Shown here: in pieces, positions 26,879-34,903 of the stretch
How positions within the stretch are numbered: the stretch's first letter is position 1
Layout of the letters: every line of letters begins with the position of its first letter
DNA from: Bacillota bacterium
GTDB taxonomy: Bacteria > Bacillota > SHA-98 > UBA4971
Assembly (NCBI GenBank): GCA_012842395.1
Contig: DUSX01000030.1
Coordinates: 43,874-107,873 of the forward strand
DNA length: 64,000 bases
Direction of reading: 5' to 3'
Program-made: the position numbers and the translations under genes
The notes under the pieces: generated by a model
What the model was told of the DNA's origin: nothing
Database searches by the model: none
Seen by the model: only the letters and a program-made list of their open reading frames with translations

Positions 26879-27823
26879 ATGAAGAGTTTTCAGGACATCT
26901 TCGCGGAGTGCGAAGCGCGGCCCGGCAGAACCGTGGCGGTTGCGGGGGCTGGCGACCCGGTCATTCTGCAGGCGCTGGCAGAGGGGGTTGAGCTCGGTGT
27001 GATCTCCGGCGGGATCCTCTACGTCACCGAGCCCTCGCGGTTGAGTTCGGCTCGGGACTCACGGTTGAGCTCGGCCCTGGACTCGGCGCTGGACTCGACT
27101 TCAGCCTCAGCTTGGAAACGCAGCTTCAAGGTCATAAGCACAGAGAGCGACCGCGAGGCATGCGCCGAGGCTGTTCGGGCGGTGGCCGAGGGATCATGCG
27201 ACATGCTAATGAAAGGCCATGTTCAGACCAAAGACTTCATGAAAGCCGTGTTGAGCAAGGAAGCGGGGCTTGCTGGCGGTCGCATCCTCTCACAGACCGG
27301 CATCTATGAGATCCCCGGCCTCGACCGGCTTCTCCTTGTCGCAGATGTCGGCATAGTGATCTCTCCTGGCCTCGAAGAGAAGGTCCAGATCGTCGAGGGA
27401 GCGCTCGAAGTCGCTAGCGCGCTCAAGATCGAAAGGCCCAGAGTAGCTCTTCTATCGTGCGTTGAGACCATCAACCCGTCGATACCTGGGAGTGTTGACG
27501 CGGCTGTCATAACGATGATGAACAAGAGAGGGCAGATAAAGGGCGTGCCTTCACTCGTCGACGGGCCGTTGGCGCTAGACAACGCTCTGTCAAAGGAGGC
27601 CGCTGCACACAAAGGGATAACATCTGACGTTGCGGGCGCAGCCGATGTGTTGATTTGCCCTGACCTCAACTCAGGCAACATCTTTGCAAAGTCCATAATA
27701 TACCTCACAGGTGCCCGCGCGGCCGGAGTTGTGACAGGAGCGAGATGCCCTATCGTTCTGACCTCTAGGGCGGATTCGAAACAGACCAAACTGAATTCGA
27801 TGGCTGTGGCGGCCCTGCTGTAG
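26879..27823 (+). CDS. ptb: Phosphate butyryltransferase-type acyltransferase with low-complexity insertion
   Basis: This 314-residue phosphate acetyl/butyryltransferase family member converts acyl-CoA plus phosphate to acyl phosphate for the kinase encoded upstream. Family marks are DMLMKGHVQTKDFMKAV, the LLLVADVGIVI region and DLNSGNIFAKSI. The start ATG 26879 has AAAGGAAG upstream; a longer frame from 26771 has no good site. Residues of roughly 53-78 form a Ser/Leu/Asp-rich insertion made of 8-residue repeats (SRLSSARD, SRLSSALD, SALD) that the family does not need. It lies between the first strand-helix unit and the core, probably as a surface loop. Confidence 0.9.
   Translation: MKSFQDIFAECEARPGRTVAVAGAGDPVILQALAEGVELGVISGGILYVTEPSRLSSARDSRLSSALDSALDSTSASAWKRSFKVISTESDREACAEAVRAVAEGSCDMLMKGHVQTKDFMKAVLSKEAGLAGGRILSQTGIYEIPGLDRLLLVADVGIVISPGLEEKVQIVEGALEVASALKIERPRVALLSCVETINPSIPGSVDAAVITMMNKRGQIKGVPSLVDGPLALDNALSKEAAAHKGITSDVAGAADVLICPDLNSGNIFAKSIIYLTGARAAGVVTGARCPIVLTSRADSKQTKLNSMAVAALL
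27035..27094 (+). repeat. 24-bp in-frame tandem repeat inside the phosphate butyryltransferase gene
   Basis: Two 24-base units (27035-27058 and 27059-27082) differ at a few positions and are followed by a 12-base half unit (27083-27094). They encode SRLSSARD, SRLSSALD and SALD. The reading frame is kept. Confidence 0.9.
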
Positions 27824-27864
27824 CGGCTGATGTTGAGGGAGCTTTTGGGGAGGTTGAAGCCCGA

Positions 27865-29577
27865 GTGCAGTTGACAGTGGGAGAGGCGTTGGGACTGAAC
27901 CCTCTAAACCTAGCCCGGGTGATCGCAGGCGAGGCGGGCCTCTCCAACGCCATCGAGTCCGTTACCGTCGTGGATGCGCCGGACGCGGTCGAGTGGCTTC
28001 GGGGAGGAGAGCTCGTCCTCACGACCGCTTACTCGATCAAAGACGATCCTGGGGCACAGCTCGCTTTTGTGAGGAATTTGGTTCTCAAAAAAGCGTCGGC
28101 TCTAGGTATCAAACTCCGGCGTTTCGTGGACGCCCTCCCAGCTGAAGTGCTTTCCTATGCTGACGAGGTCGGCCTCCCGATCCTGGAGATCCCATATGAG
28201 CTTGCCTGGATAGATGTGATCAACCCGATGTTGTCCGAGATCCTCGACAGGCAAGCCAGCGTTCTCAGGCGTTCGTTCGAGATACACACCCAGTTCATCG
28301 ACGCGGTGCTCAAGGGCGCAGGGCTGCCGTCCATCGCAGATGTACTCGCGTCTCAAGTCAGAACGCCTGTCGCCATAGTGGACACCGAGTGGAATCTCTT
28401 GGCTCAGACTAACCGGGCCGGCGACCCGGACGAGCCCGCCGCCGTATGTTGGGACGAGGAGGTCGAACGCCTCAAAGCGGGCAAACCAGTTGAGCTCAGT
28501 CTCAAAGATGGGAGTATTCCAAGCAACGTCTATCGCATATCCTCTGAGACTTCAGATGGGCAGGTGCGCACTTTCATCGTCACCGAGGTGAGAACGGACA
28601 ACGCCCATTACGGGCGCGTGATAGCGCTGGAACCCACACGGCGGGCGCTTAGCAGGGTGGATGTTCTTGCGATTCAGCATGCAGCGACCGGAGCCGCGTT
28701 GGAGACCCTCAAGGCCAAAGCTGCGGCCGAGGTAGAGCGGAGGTTCAGGAGTAGCTTCTGGCAGGACGTCGTGAACTCCAGGTTCCAGAACCGGGAGGCG
28801 CTGATTCAGCGCGCGAGGGCGCTCGGTTGGAATTTCGCAACTCCGCACATTCTGCTCATGGTGAGCCTTGACTCGCGGGACGTGGTCAGCCAGAATCCCC
28901 GAGCCGAGAACACGGTGGATATCGTGAGGGATCGGATACTGCGTGTCGTTGGGCTTACGCGATCCTCCAACGATTCGTGCGGGCATGGCATGCTGTGCTT
29001 CGATGATGGAAGCGGAATGGTCGTCCTGGTCCCTGTAGACAGGAACACTGACGCGATCCGCGCGAAAGAGACAGCCATGGAGATCGCGCACTCAATTAAG
29101 AAGGCTGTGAACAGTGAGATTGCGCCGATGACCGTGTCGGTTGGCATAGGGCGCTTCTACCCGGACGTCCTCGAGCTGGCAAGGTCTTATCGTGAGGCGA
29201 GGGAGTGCGTGGGGCTAGGGAGGGCGCTGTTTGGAGACAACAGCGTGATACACTTCGACGACCTCGGGCTTTACCGGCTCCTGTCTCGCGCGAGCGATCC
29301 CAAAGAGCTTGAAACGTTCATCAGCGAGCAGATAGGGCGTCTTGTCGAGTACGACAGGCTTCACCACACCCAGCTTCTGACCAGCCTAGAAGAGTACATT
29401 GCTTCCAACGGCAACATCCGGGCAGCCGCTGCGGCCATGCATGTCCACATCAACACGATGAAGTACAGGCTCAGACGGTTGGAGAAGGTTCTCGGTGTTG
29501 ACCTCCGTAGTCACGAGGTGTGCTTCAATTTGGAACTGGCGCTGAAGCTACGAAGGTATGTACAGCTGTTTTCGTGA
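27865..29577 (+). CDS. PucR-family transcriptional regulator
   Basis: This 570-residue regulator has an N-terminal PucR sensory domain (about residues 5-130), a middle GGDEF-like/CdaR segment and a C-terminal PucR-type helix-turn-helix (NGNIRAAAAAMHVHINTMKYRLRRLEKVLG, shown here only by its ends: NGNIRAAA at the start and LRRLEKVLG at the end). PucR proteins usually activate catabolic operons in response to their substrate, for example purines or amino acids. It is the last gene of the long operon, 41 bases after ptb, and is the likely pathway regulator. GTG 27865 is used as the start. A hairpin follows the stop immediately. Confidence 0.87.
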   Translation: MQLTVGEALGLNPLNLARVIAGEAGLSNAIESVTVVDAPDAVEWLRGGELVLTTAYSIKDDPGAQLAFVRNLVLKKASALGIKLRRFVDALPAEVLSYADEVGLPILEIPYELAWIDVINPMLSEILDRQASVLRRSFEIHTQFIDAVLKGAGLPSIADVLASQVRTPVAIVDTEWNLLAQTNRAGDPDEPAAVCWDEEVERLKAGKPVELSLKDGSIPSNVYRISSETSDGQVRTFIVTEVRTDNAHYGRVIALEPTRRALSRVDVLAIQHAATGAALETLKAKAAAEVERRFRSSFWQDVVNSRFQNREALIQRARALGWNFATPHILLMVSLDSRDVVSQNPRAENTVDIVRDRILRVVGLTRSSNDSCGHGMLCFDDGSGMVVLVPVDRNTDAIRAKETAMEIAHSIKKAVNSEIAPMTVSVGIGRFYPDVLELARSYREARECVGLGRALFGDNSVIHFDDLGLYRLLSRASDPKELETFISEQIGRLVEYDRLHHTQLLTSLEEYIASNGNIRAAAAAMHVHINTMKYRLRRLEKVLGVDLRSHEVCFNLELALKLRRYVQLFS

Positions 29578-29596
29578 GGTTGCTCCCCGAGCAGCC
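29578..29596 (+). terminator. Hairpin directly after the PucR gene
   Basis: GGTTGCTC (29578-29585) pairs with GAGCAGCC (29589-29596), eight pairs including one G-U, with a three-base loop. It starts at the base after the stop codon and lacks a T-run. It is a plausible end of the long catabolic transcript. Confidence 0.55.
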
Positions 29597-29680
29597 TAGA
29601 TGGATCTGGACGCTCATCCGTGAGCGAGCGCAAGAAGGAAGGGGATTCGCGTAGAGCCGAAGCCACACTACAGTGAGGAA

Positions 29681-30298
29681 GTGGAGTACTTTCTCGAGCT
29701 CGGAATAGCGGAGACGTTGTTGGTGAGGATGGGGATGGCGAGCCTCGAAACAGCCGAAGCCAGGTTTCATACGGTTCTGGAGCTTGACCCAGGAAACATC
29801 GAGGCTCTCAACCTGCTGGCTCAGATTTGCGCTCAGACTCGAAGGCACTCAGAGGCCCGCGAGCTTCTTGGGCGTGCTCTGGACAGTGCGGCGGGTGACC
29901 GAGATCTAGTGGTGGAACTCGTGGAGGCGCTTGCCGGAATCTACGAGAAAGCAGGCAAGTACCGGCTGGCCGTGAAGACCTACCGGGTCGGCCTCGGACG
30001 CATTGAGAGCGCAGCGTTGCACAACGGTATCGCTTACTGCTATGCGAAGCTTGGTCATTATCGGAAGGCGGTCTCCCACTCGAGGCGTGCGGTCGAGCTT
30101 GAGCCTGGCAACGCCGTCTATGTGAATGACCTCGGATATACGCTGCTGGAAGCTGGGGACCTTGACGGTGCGAAGACGGTGTTGGAGCGGGCAGTCGAGC
30201 TTGACCCTGACAACGAGCTTGCCCGCGGAAACCTGGCGTACTGCCTTGATCTGCAGAGCCGCGGTCGTGCTCTCCCGGGCGTTCCTGCGGACCACTGA
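29681..30298 (+). CDS. Tetratricopeptide-repeat protein
   Basis: This 205-residue protein consists of about five TPR units; clear ones include ARFHTVLELDPGNIEALNLLA, read here as a canonical A-x-x-x-L-x-P pattern, and two later units ending LEPGNAVYVNDLGY and LDPDNELARGNLAY. TPR units mediate protein-protein contacts; no enzymatic domain or signal peptide is present. The start is uncertain. GTG 29681 is the first usual start codon after a stop at 29621, but AAGGAAGGGG lies about 40 bases upstream, next to an ATT codon in the same frame. The partner is unknown. Confidence 0.72.
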   Translation: MEYFLELGIAETLLVRMGMASLETAEARFHTVLELDPGNIEALNLLAQICAQTRRHSEARELLGRALDSAAGDRDLVVELVEALAGIYEKAGKYRLAVKTYRVGLGRIESAALHNGIAYCYAKLGHYRKAVSHSRRAVELEPGNAVYVNDLGYTLLEAGDLDGAKTVLERAVELDPDNELARGNLAYCLDLQSRGRALPGVPADH

Positions 30299-30363
30299 GC
30301 CGGCACCGTCCAGCGGTCGCGCATCTTGCACTTCTACCCATCCAGAGTGTCCTCGAGAATGAT

Positions 30364-30383
30364 ACGCGAGGTGTGCCTCGCGT
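30364..30383 (+). terminator. Terminator-like hairpin after the TPR gene
   Basis: There is a perfect 8-bp stem (ACGCGAGG with CCTCGCGT) and a TGTG loop, followed by TCTG. It lies in the 295-base gap between the TPR gene and the nitroreductase gene. The same gap also has a TATAAT hexamer near 30542, a possible -10 element for the nitroreductase gene, without a clear -35. Confidence 0.6.
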
Positions 30384-30593
30384 TCTGTGGATGGGCAGAC
30401 CTTGCCACTGGACATCATCGTGTCAACTGTGGTCAGGATCGGTCAGAATTCCCCCCTTAACGGCATGCCCAACGCCCCAGCCGCCGAAGTTCCCCTCCCG
30501 CAGTCTGACGTAAGGCCTGGCCATAGACTTGCGAGACCCCTTATAATAGCGGTAGATGGAGTTGACAGACAGAGTTGATAAAGGGTGATCCAA

Positions 30594-31475
30594 GTGAACA
30601 ACACAGCGTCCGGTGCGCGCGAAACCTTGCGCCTCCTCATGGAGCGTGCGAGCTGCCGCAACTTCACTAGCGACAAGACCCCGCCCGATGTCTTGCGACA
30701 GGTGCTCGAGGCAGGCATCCAGGCGCCCACCGGGGGCAACCTGCAACCATACAGCATAATCAAGATAGAAGACCAGGCCACCAAGGACAGGCTGGCCAAG
30801 CTCTGTGAGGACCAGCCTTTCATCGCTCGCGCGCCCGTGGACCTCCTGTTCTGCATCGACCTGCACCGATTGGAGCGTTGGGCAGCCCTTGAGGCTGCGC
30901 CTTTTGCGGCGAGAAAAAGCTTCAGGCATTTCTGGATCGCTTTCCAAGACACCGTGATGTGCGCCCAGAACGTATGCACGGCCGCGGACGCGCTCGGCCT
31001 TGGGTCGGTGTATGTGGGGAGTGTGCTGGAGTGCTTCCGAGAGCTACGCGAGATGTTCAGCCTTCCTTGCGGCGTGTTTCCCGTTGTGCTGCTCTGCTTG
31101 GGCTATCCCGCTAAGGAGTCGCGCCCCTCGCGGCGCCTTGGTGTCGACGTAGTGGTTCACGATGAGGCCTACCGTGAGATGGACGACGCGAGGCTGGTAG
31201 AGGCGTTTCGAGCCAAGTATCCGACCCTCAAGGTGGTCCCCACTCCCGAGCGACTCCGCGAGATCAGCGATGTCTGTCGCGCCGTCGGGGGTGAGGCATT
31301 GGCGGAGGAGTGCCTCGCGCGCATTCAGGCTCAGGGGTTCATAAACGCGGCGCAGAGGTATTTCGGCCTGCACTACCGTGCCGATCAGATGTCCCAAGGC
31401 AACCGCGAGTTTCTGCAAACCCTGCGCGACTTCGGCTTCGAGTGGGCGGACGCTGCCCCGGATGATGCGATATGA
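30594..31475 (+). CDS. Nitroreductase-family FMN oxidoreductase
   Basis: This is a nitroreductase-like flavoprotein of 293 residues. It begins with the family pattern RASCRNFTSDKTPPD, where Arg-x-x-Arg/Asn residues contact FMN phosphate, followed by GIQAPTGGNLQPYS and, near residue 165, the GVFPVVLLCLGYPA segment. Such enzymes use NAD(P)H to reduce nitro compounds, quinones or flavins. The C-terminal 90 residues after the core are longer than in the smallest members and resemble no domain I can name. I prefer GTG 30594 with AAAGGG nine bases upstream; GTG 30585 is also possible. It stands alone between two TPR genes. Confidence 0.85.
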   Translation: MNNTASGARETLRLLMERASCRNFTSDKTPPDVLRQVLEAGIQAPTGGNLQPYSIIKIEDQATKDRLAKLCEDQPFIARAPVDLLFCIDLHRLERWAALEAAPFAARKSFRHFWIAFQDTVMCAQNVCTAADALGLGSVYVGSVLECFRELREMFSLPCGVFPVVLLCLGYPAKESRPSRRLGVDVVVHDEAYREMDDARLVEAFRAKYPTLKVVPTPERLREISDVCRAVGGEALAEECLARIQAQGFINAAQRYFGLHYRADQMSQGNREFLQTLRDFGFEWADAAPDDAI

Positions 31476-31647
31476 TGCGATCTAGGTTGGGCACGCTTCT
31501 CGAACCCGCCGAACCTGCCGGCTCCTCTTGCCGCATCCGCGTCAAAGGGGTGGGACGACGCCGGCAAGAGCCGCAGTAGCAATGCAGTAGCAATGCCGGG
31601 AAGCGGGAAGGCTAAAACATGAAATCGCTCGTCAAGGACTGATGCAC

Positions 31648-33678
31648 ATGGGCACCTCCAACGAAATACACGCGCTCAGGGCGAAGGGCCTCGAATACAT
31701 GAGAAGAGGGGAGTTTGAGGAGGCACAGAAGGTATTCGAGAGGCTGGCGAAGAGCGATCCGGACCCTTCTTCCCGCAATAATCTAGCGGCGTGCCGCTTC
31801 AAGCAGGGAGACCTCAAGGGGGCCTTGGGGGCGCTTGAGCCCAACCTTGAAGCGGAGTTGTTGAATCCCTTCGCGCACGCCCTGGCGGCGCAAGTCTTTG
31901 CGGCGTTAGGGCGTCGGGGGGAGGCTGAGAGGCACCTTGCCAGAGCCATATCTGATTTTGAAACGGGAATGAAGACTGTGGTGCCAGCGGGCTTGGCCGC
32001 CGAGGAGCCGTGGCGCGAGTATACTGTGATCATCAAGAGGGCCGCCGGAGACCTCGGTCATCACCGCCAAGTCCTCGACCTGTATCGCAAGTGGGAGAGA
32101 TATCACGTTAATCCTGAGGATCGGTTCCTGGCCGGCGTCGCCGCCTTCAATCTCGGCCGGTTTTCGCAAGCTGTGTCGTTTTGGAGGGCAGTGGCCCCGC
32201 GCGGATGGGGGTTCGCGGACGTGTACGTCACGGTGGCGAGTGCCGTGGACGCGGGCACCGTGCCGCCGTTTCCCTTGGAGTACCACGTGCCGGAACCGCA
32301 TGAAATCAAGGGGCACAAGACCGCTGATGACCTGCGAAGTTTGGCGCAGCAGGGCTGGTTTCGCATGCTCGCGCTTGGGAGCATCCTCGGTGCATCTCGC
32401 GATTACGAGGGAAAACGGCTTGCAGCCGCGCAGCTGGGGACCATTATTCGGTATGGGGGTGACTGGGGGCTGGACTTGGCGAAGCGCATTCTGTCAGCGC
32501 CCGCTGACATTGGCCAGGAGATGAAAGTGGCCGCCGCAGATGCCCTCGTGGAACTGGGTATTTATAAAGAGGGTGAGTCCATCGAGGCAGTGGTGGACGG
32601 CAAGCCGAGGTACCTGGTCATCCGGACTTCCAAGATCGCTGAGGAGCCAGACGAGACTGTCGAGGTGTTGCTAGAGGAGGCGAGCCTTCTCCGCAGCGTA
32701 GGCAAAATCGACGAGGCGATTGAGAAGCTGCGGCCATTACTCGAACGCGGCAGCTTTTACCCGCCTGCCATCTTAATGTTGGCCAACCTTCTAAGGAGGA
32801 AGGACCAGCTGGATGAGGCCGAGGGTCTTCTCCTTACTCTGAAGGACGTCGCGCCGAGCGACCCCGCTGTGCTTTTCAACCTTGCTGGGCTCTACATACA
32901 ACGCGGTGACCCCATGCGCGCCAGGAAGTACGCCGACCAGATAGATCGCCGCCGCGCGACCGACGAGATCCGCGAAAAGCTCCCGCTCCTCGAGGACGAG
33001 ATAGATCGCCTCGAGCTCTTAACAGTCAGGCCGAGCGAGGTCGCGGCGGTCGTTGCAGAGTCTTGGCGCGAAGACCAGGAGGACAAGCCTATCTCGCTAA
33101 ACACAAAACTATCCCAGGCCGTGCGCACAGTGCCTGCGGGATGGGTCAACGCTGCTTGCGAAGCGCACGGTATCGATCCGGCGTCTACTAGACACAGGAA
33201 AGAGCGGGCGGAAGCACTCACGCGACGCCTCGTCGATCTGCGCCACATGGAGGAAATCGTGTCGAATCTGGAGGAAGACGAAAGAGCAGCCCTCCGCTTT
33301 GTCCTCAATGAAGGGGGGTGGGCCAAAATCTCGGCTCTCACTCGGCGGTTCGGCTCCATGGAGGGCGACGGGTTTTGGTGGGAAGAAACCCCACCTAGGT
33401 CCACCCTCGGAAGGCTTCGACTCAAGGCCTTGCTATTTGTTGGGAGAGCTGTCATCGACGGGCGTCGGTGCAAAGTCGCGGTGATTCCGCTCGAGCTGCG
33501 CGAGGGCCTCGCGAAGCTTCTCGGATCACGCCCTCCGGCCGCTGGAGCGCCAGAGCGCGCGTGCCGGAAGGCACCCAGTGAGGCTCCGGACGAGAGTGGG
33601 CAAGGTGGGGCGAGGCAAGAGGCAGCGAAAAGCGCTGGTTTCAAGAGAGGGCGGCGCGCGCCACGAGGCGGACGCTGA
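31648..33678 (+). CDS. Large TPR protein with a C-terminal winged-helix-like module
   Basis: This is a soluble protein of about 676 residues. Several TPR units occupy the first 120 residues (RRGEFEEAQKVFERLAKSDP) and a second set lies around residues 350-440 (GKIDEAIEKLRPLLERG, then LLTLKDVAPSDPAVLFNLAGL). Near residues 535-625 is a module LEEDERAALRFVLNEGG..., with a Trp-Trp-Glu-Glu and GRLRLKALLFVGRA, that looks like a winged helix. The last 50 residues are basic and disordered (ends in an Arg/Gly-rich tail). I prefer ATG 31648, with AAGGA nine bases upstream, over ATG 31642. A regulatory or scaffold role is inferred. Confidence 0.72.
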   Translation: MGTSNEIHALRAKGLEYMRRGEFEEAQKVFERLAKSDPDPSSRNNLAACRFKQGDLKGALGALEPNLEAELLNPFAHALAAQVFAALGRRGEAERHLARAISDFETGMKTVVPAGLAAEEPWREYTVIIKRAAGDLGHHRQVLDLYRKWERYHVNPEDRFLAGVAAFNLGRFSQAVSFWRAVAPRGWGFADVYVTVASAVDAGTVPPFPLEYHVPEPHEIKGHKTADDLRSLAQQGWFRMLALGSILGASRDYEGKRLAAAQLGTIIRYGGDWGLDLAKRILSAPADIGQEMKVAAADALVELGIYKEGESIEAVVDGKPRYLVIRTSKIAEEPDETVEVLLEEASLLRSVGKIDEAIEKLRPLLERGSFYPPAILMLANLLRRKDQLDEAEGLLLTLKDVAPSDPAVLFNLAGLYIQRGDPMRARKYADQIDRRRATDEIREKLPLLEDEIDRLELLTVRPSEVAAVVAESWREDQEDKPISLNTKLSQAVRTVPAGWVNAACEAHGIDPASTRHRKERAEALTRRLVDLRHMEEIVSNLEEDERAALRFVLNEGGWAKISALTRRFGSMEGDGFWWEETPPRSTLGRLRLKALLFVGRAVIDGRRCKVAVIPLELREGLAKLLGSRPPAAGAPERACRKAPSEAPDESGQGGARQEAAKSAGFKRGRRAPRGGR

Positions 33679-34140
33679 TTGGGCCCCCACGATAATGTAT
33701 GACGGCAGCAAATCGCGTGGTGACCATTTTCCCCATCTGTTGCCAGGGCGTCGGACGGCGACCGCGACCGCGAACGCGAGGTCTCGCCTATGTGCCTACG
33801 TTGCCTACGTCCCCGTACCCTGCGTCCTGCCTACGCTCCACGTCATGGACTTCTAGAGACAGGCCCGGGGAGACAGACCCGCTTGCGCGGGCCCGAAAGC
33901 CTCCAGCCTAACTGCCAGGTTGACGTAGCAGGGGCACTTGATGGCCATATCACATTTGGGCATGGACCTGCATCCATCTATTGACCCAGTGCCACTTTTG
34001 TGGTAGCTTCATATTGACAATAGTCTGATGTCAGGTGACTGATGTGTCAGACTATTGGGGCATCGCCTGGACATCGTCTTGACTTGGGCATTGGTCATCC
34101 ATACAAGTGTTGATACGACCGGAGGAAGGCTGGGGAGGAT
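33679..34140. promoter_or_regulatory. Intergenic region with hairpin and regulatory sites upstream of gntR
   Basis: A small perfect hairpin (CCCGC 33878-33882, loop TTGC, GCGGG 33887-33891) may end the TPR transcript. CCTACGT-type microrepeats lie at about 33795-33835. Nearer the regulator, TTGACT at about 34079 and TACAAG 17 bases later form a possible promoter. A strong dyad is listed separately. Confidence 0.5.
34018..34057. promoter_or_regulatory. Candidate operator: 11-bp inverted repeat upstream of gntR
   Basis: CAATAGTCTGA (34018-34028) and TCAGACTATTG (34047-34057) are perfect reverse complements 18 bases apart. Inside, CTGATGTCAG and CTGATGTGTCAG form two smaller overlapping dyads. 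TTGACA at 34015-34020 overlaps the left arm, so a bound protein could block a promoter. The adjacent GntR/UTRA protein is the obvious candidate. Confidence 0.65.
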
Positions 34141-34884
34141 ATGCGTCAACGAGTTTCTGTGAGCGATGAGGTGGAGGAGTATCTCAGGGACCTCATTCGG
34201 AAGCTGGGCCCGAACCAACGTCTCCCCAGCGAGTCAGAGCTGTGCGCTGAGACAGGTGCGGGGCGGTCCACCATCCGCGAAGTCATCAGAACTCTTGAGA
34301 AAGAGGGTTTATTGTTCAGACGCCAAGGGGTCGGTACATTCACTGTAGTAAACCACGGCCCGGTCATCGGGGGGCTTGAGGTCCTTCGGGGTATTCCAAA
34401 GATAGTTCGCGCGGCTGGACAGAAACCGAAGATCGTCTCAACTACCATCGCTGTGATCAACGACGTTAGCGACGAGATCCGTTCTGCACTCGGACTTGGA
34501 GATGAGACCCAGCAAGTTGTGTACGCCCGGCAGTTGTATCTGAGTGATGATGTCCCGATCATCCTAGGTGACAGCTTCGTCCCGGGTCGTTTATTCTCGG
34601 ACCCGGTTGCCTTTTGCGCGCGTTTGAAAGACGCGGCGGAAAAGAGCCTATGCCTCTTCGAGGTGCTCGAGCGTTACAAGATCTTCGTCAAATACGCAGT
34701 CTCCGATGTAGAAGCGGTTGCCGCGCCTGAGCCCATAAGCGACCTCCTCGATGTGCCGCGCGGCCATCCGCTTCTGCTGCTCAAAGAAGTACACTACTCC
34801 GGCCAGGGGAAGCCCGTCATTTACTCTCGAGACTTCATAGAGACGGCCCGATACCGGTGTGTCGTCGTGCGTAGGAAAATATGA
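34141..34884 (+). CDS. GntR-family transcriptional regulator with UTRA domain
   Basis: This 247-residue regulator has a GntR winged helix in the first 65 residues (LPSESELCAETGAGRSTIREVIRTLEKEG, given here by its motif LPSESELC and STIREVIRTL), then a UTRA-type effector domain (VVYARQLYLSDDVPIILGDSF region to HYSGQGKPVIYSRDF). The start ATG 34141 follows GAGGAAGG and GGGGAGG. It sits 20 bases before the nucleoside phosphorylase gene, so it probably controls that gene and perhaps the importer downstream. A large dyad upstream could be its autoregulatory operator (inference). Confidence 0.88.
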   Translation: MRQRVSVSDEVEEYLRDLIRKLGPNQRLPSESELCAETGAGRSTIREVIRTLEKEGLLFRRQGVGTFTVVNHGPVIGGLEVLRGIPKIVRAAGQKPKIVSTTIAVINDVSDEIRSALGLGDETQQVVYARQLYLSDDVPIILGDSFVPGRLFSDPVAFCARLKDAAEKSLCLFEVLERYKIFVKYAVSDVEAVAAPEPISDLLDVPRGHPLLLLKEVHYSGQGKPVIYSRDFIETARYRCVVVRRKI

Positions 34885-34903
34885 GAGGCTGAGGTGGAGA
34901 CAT

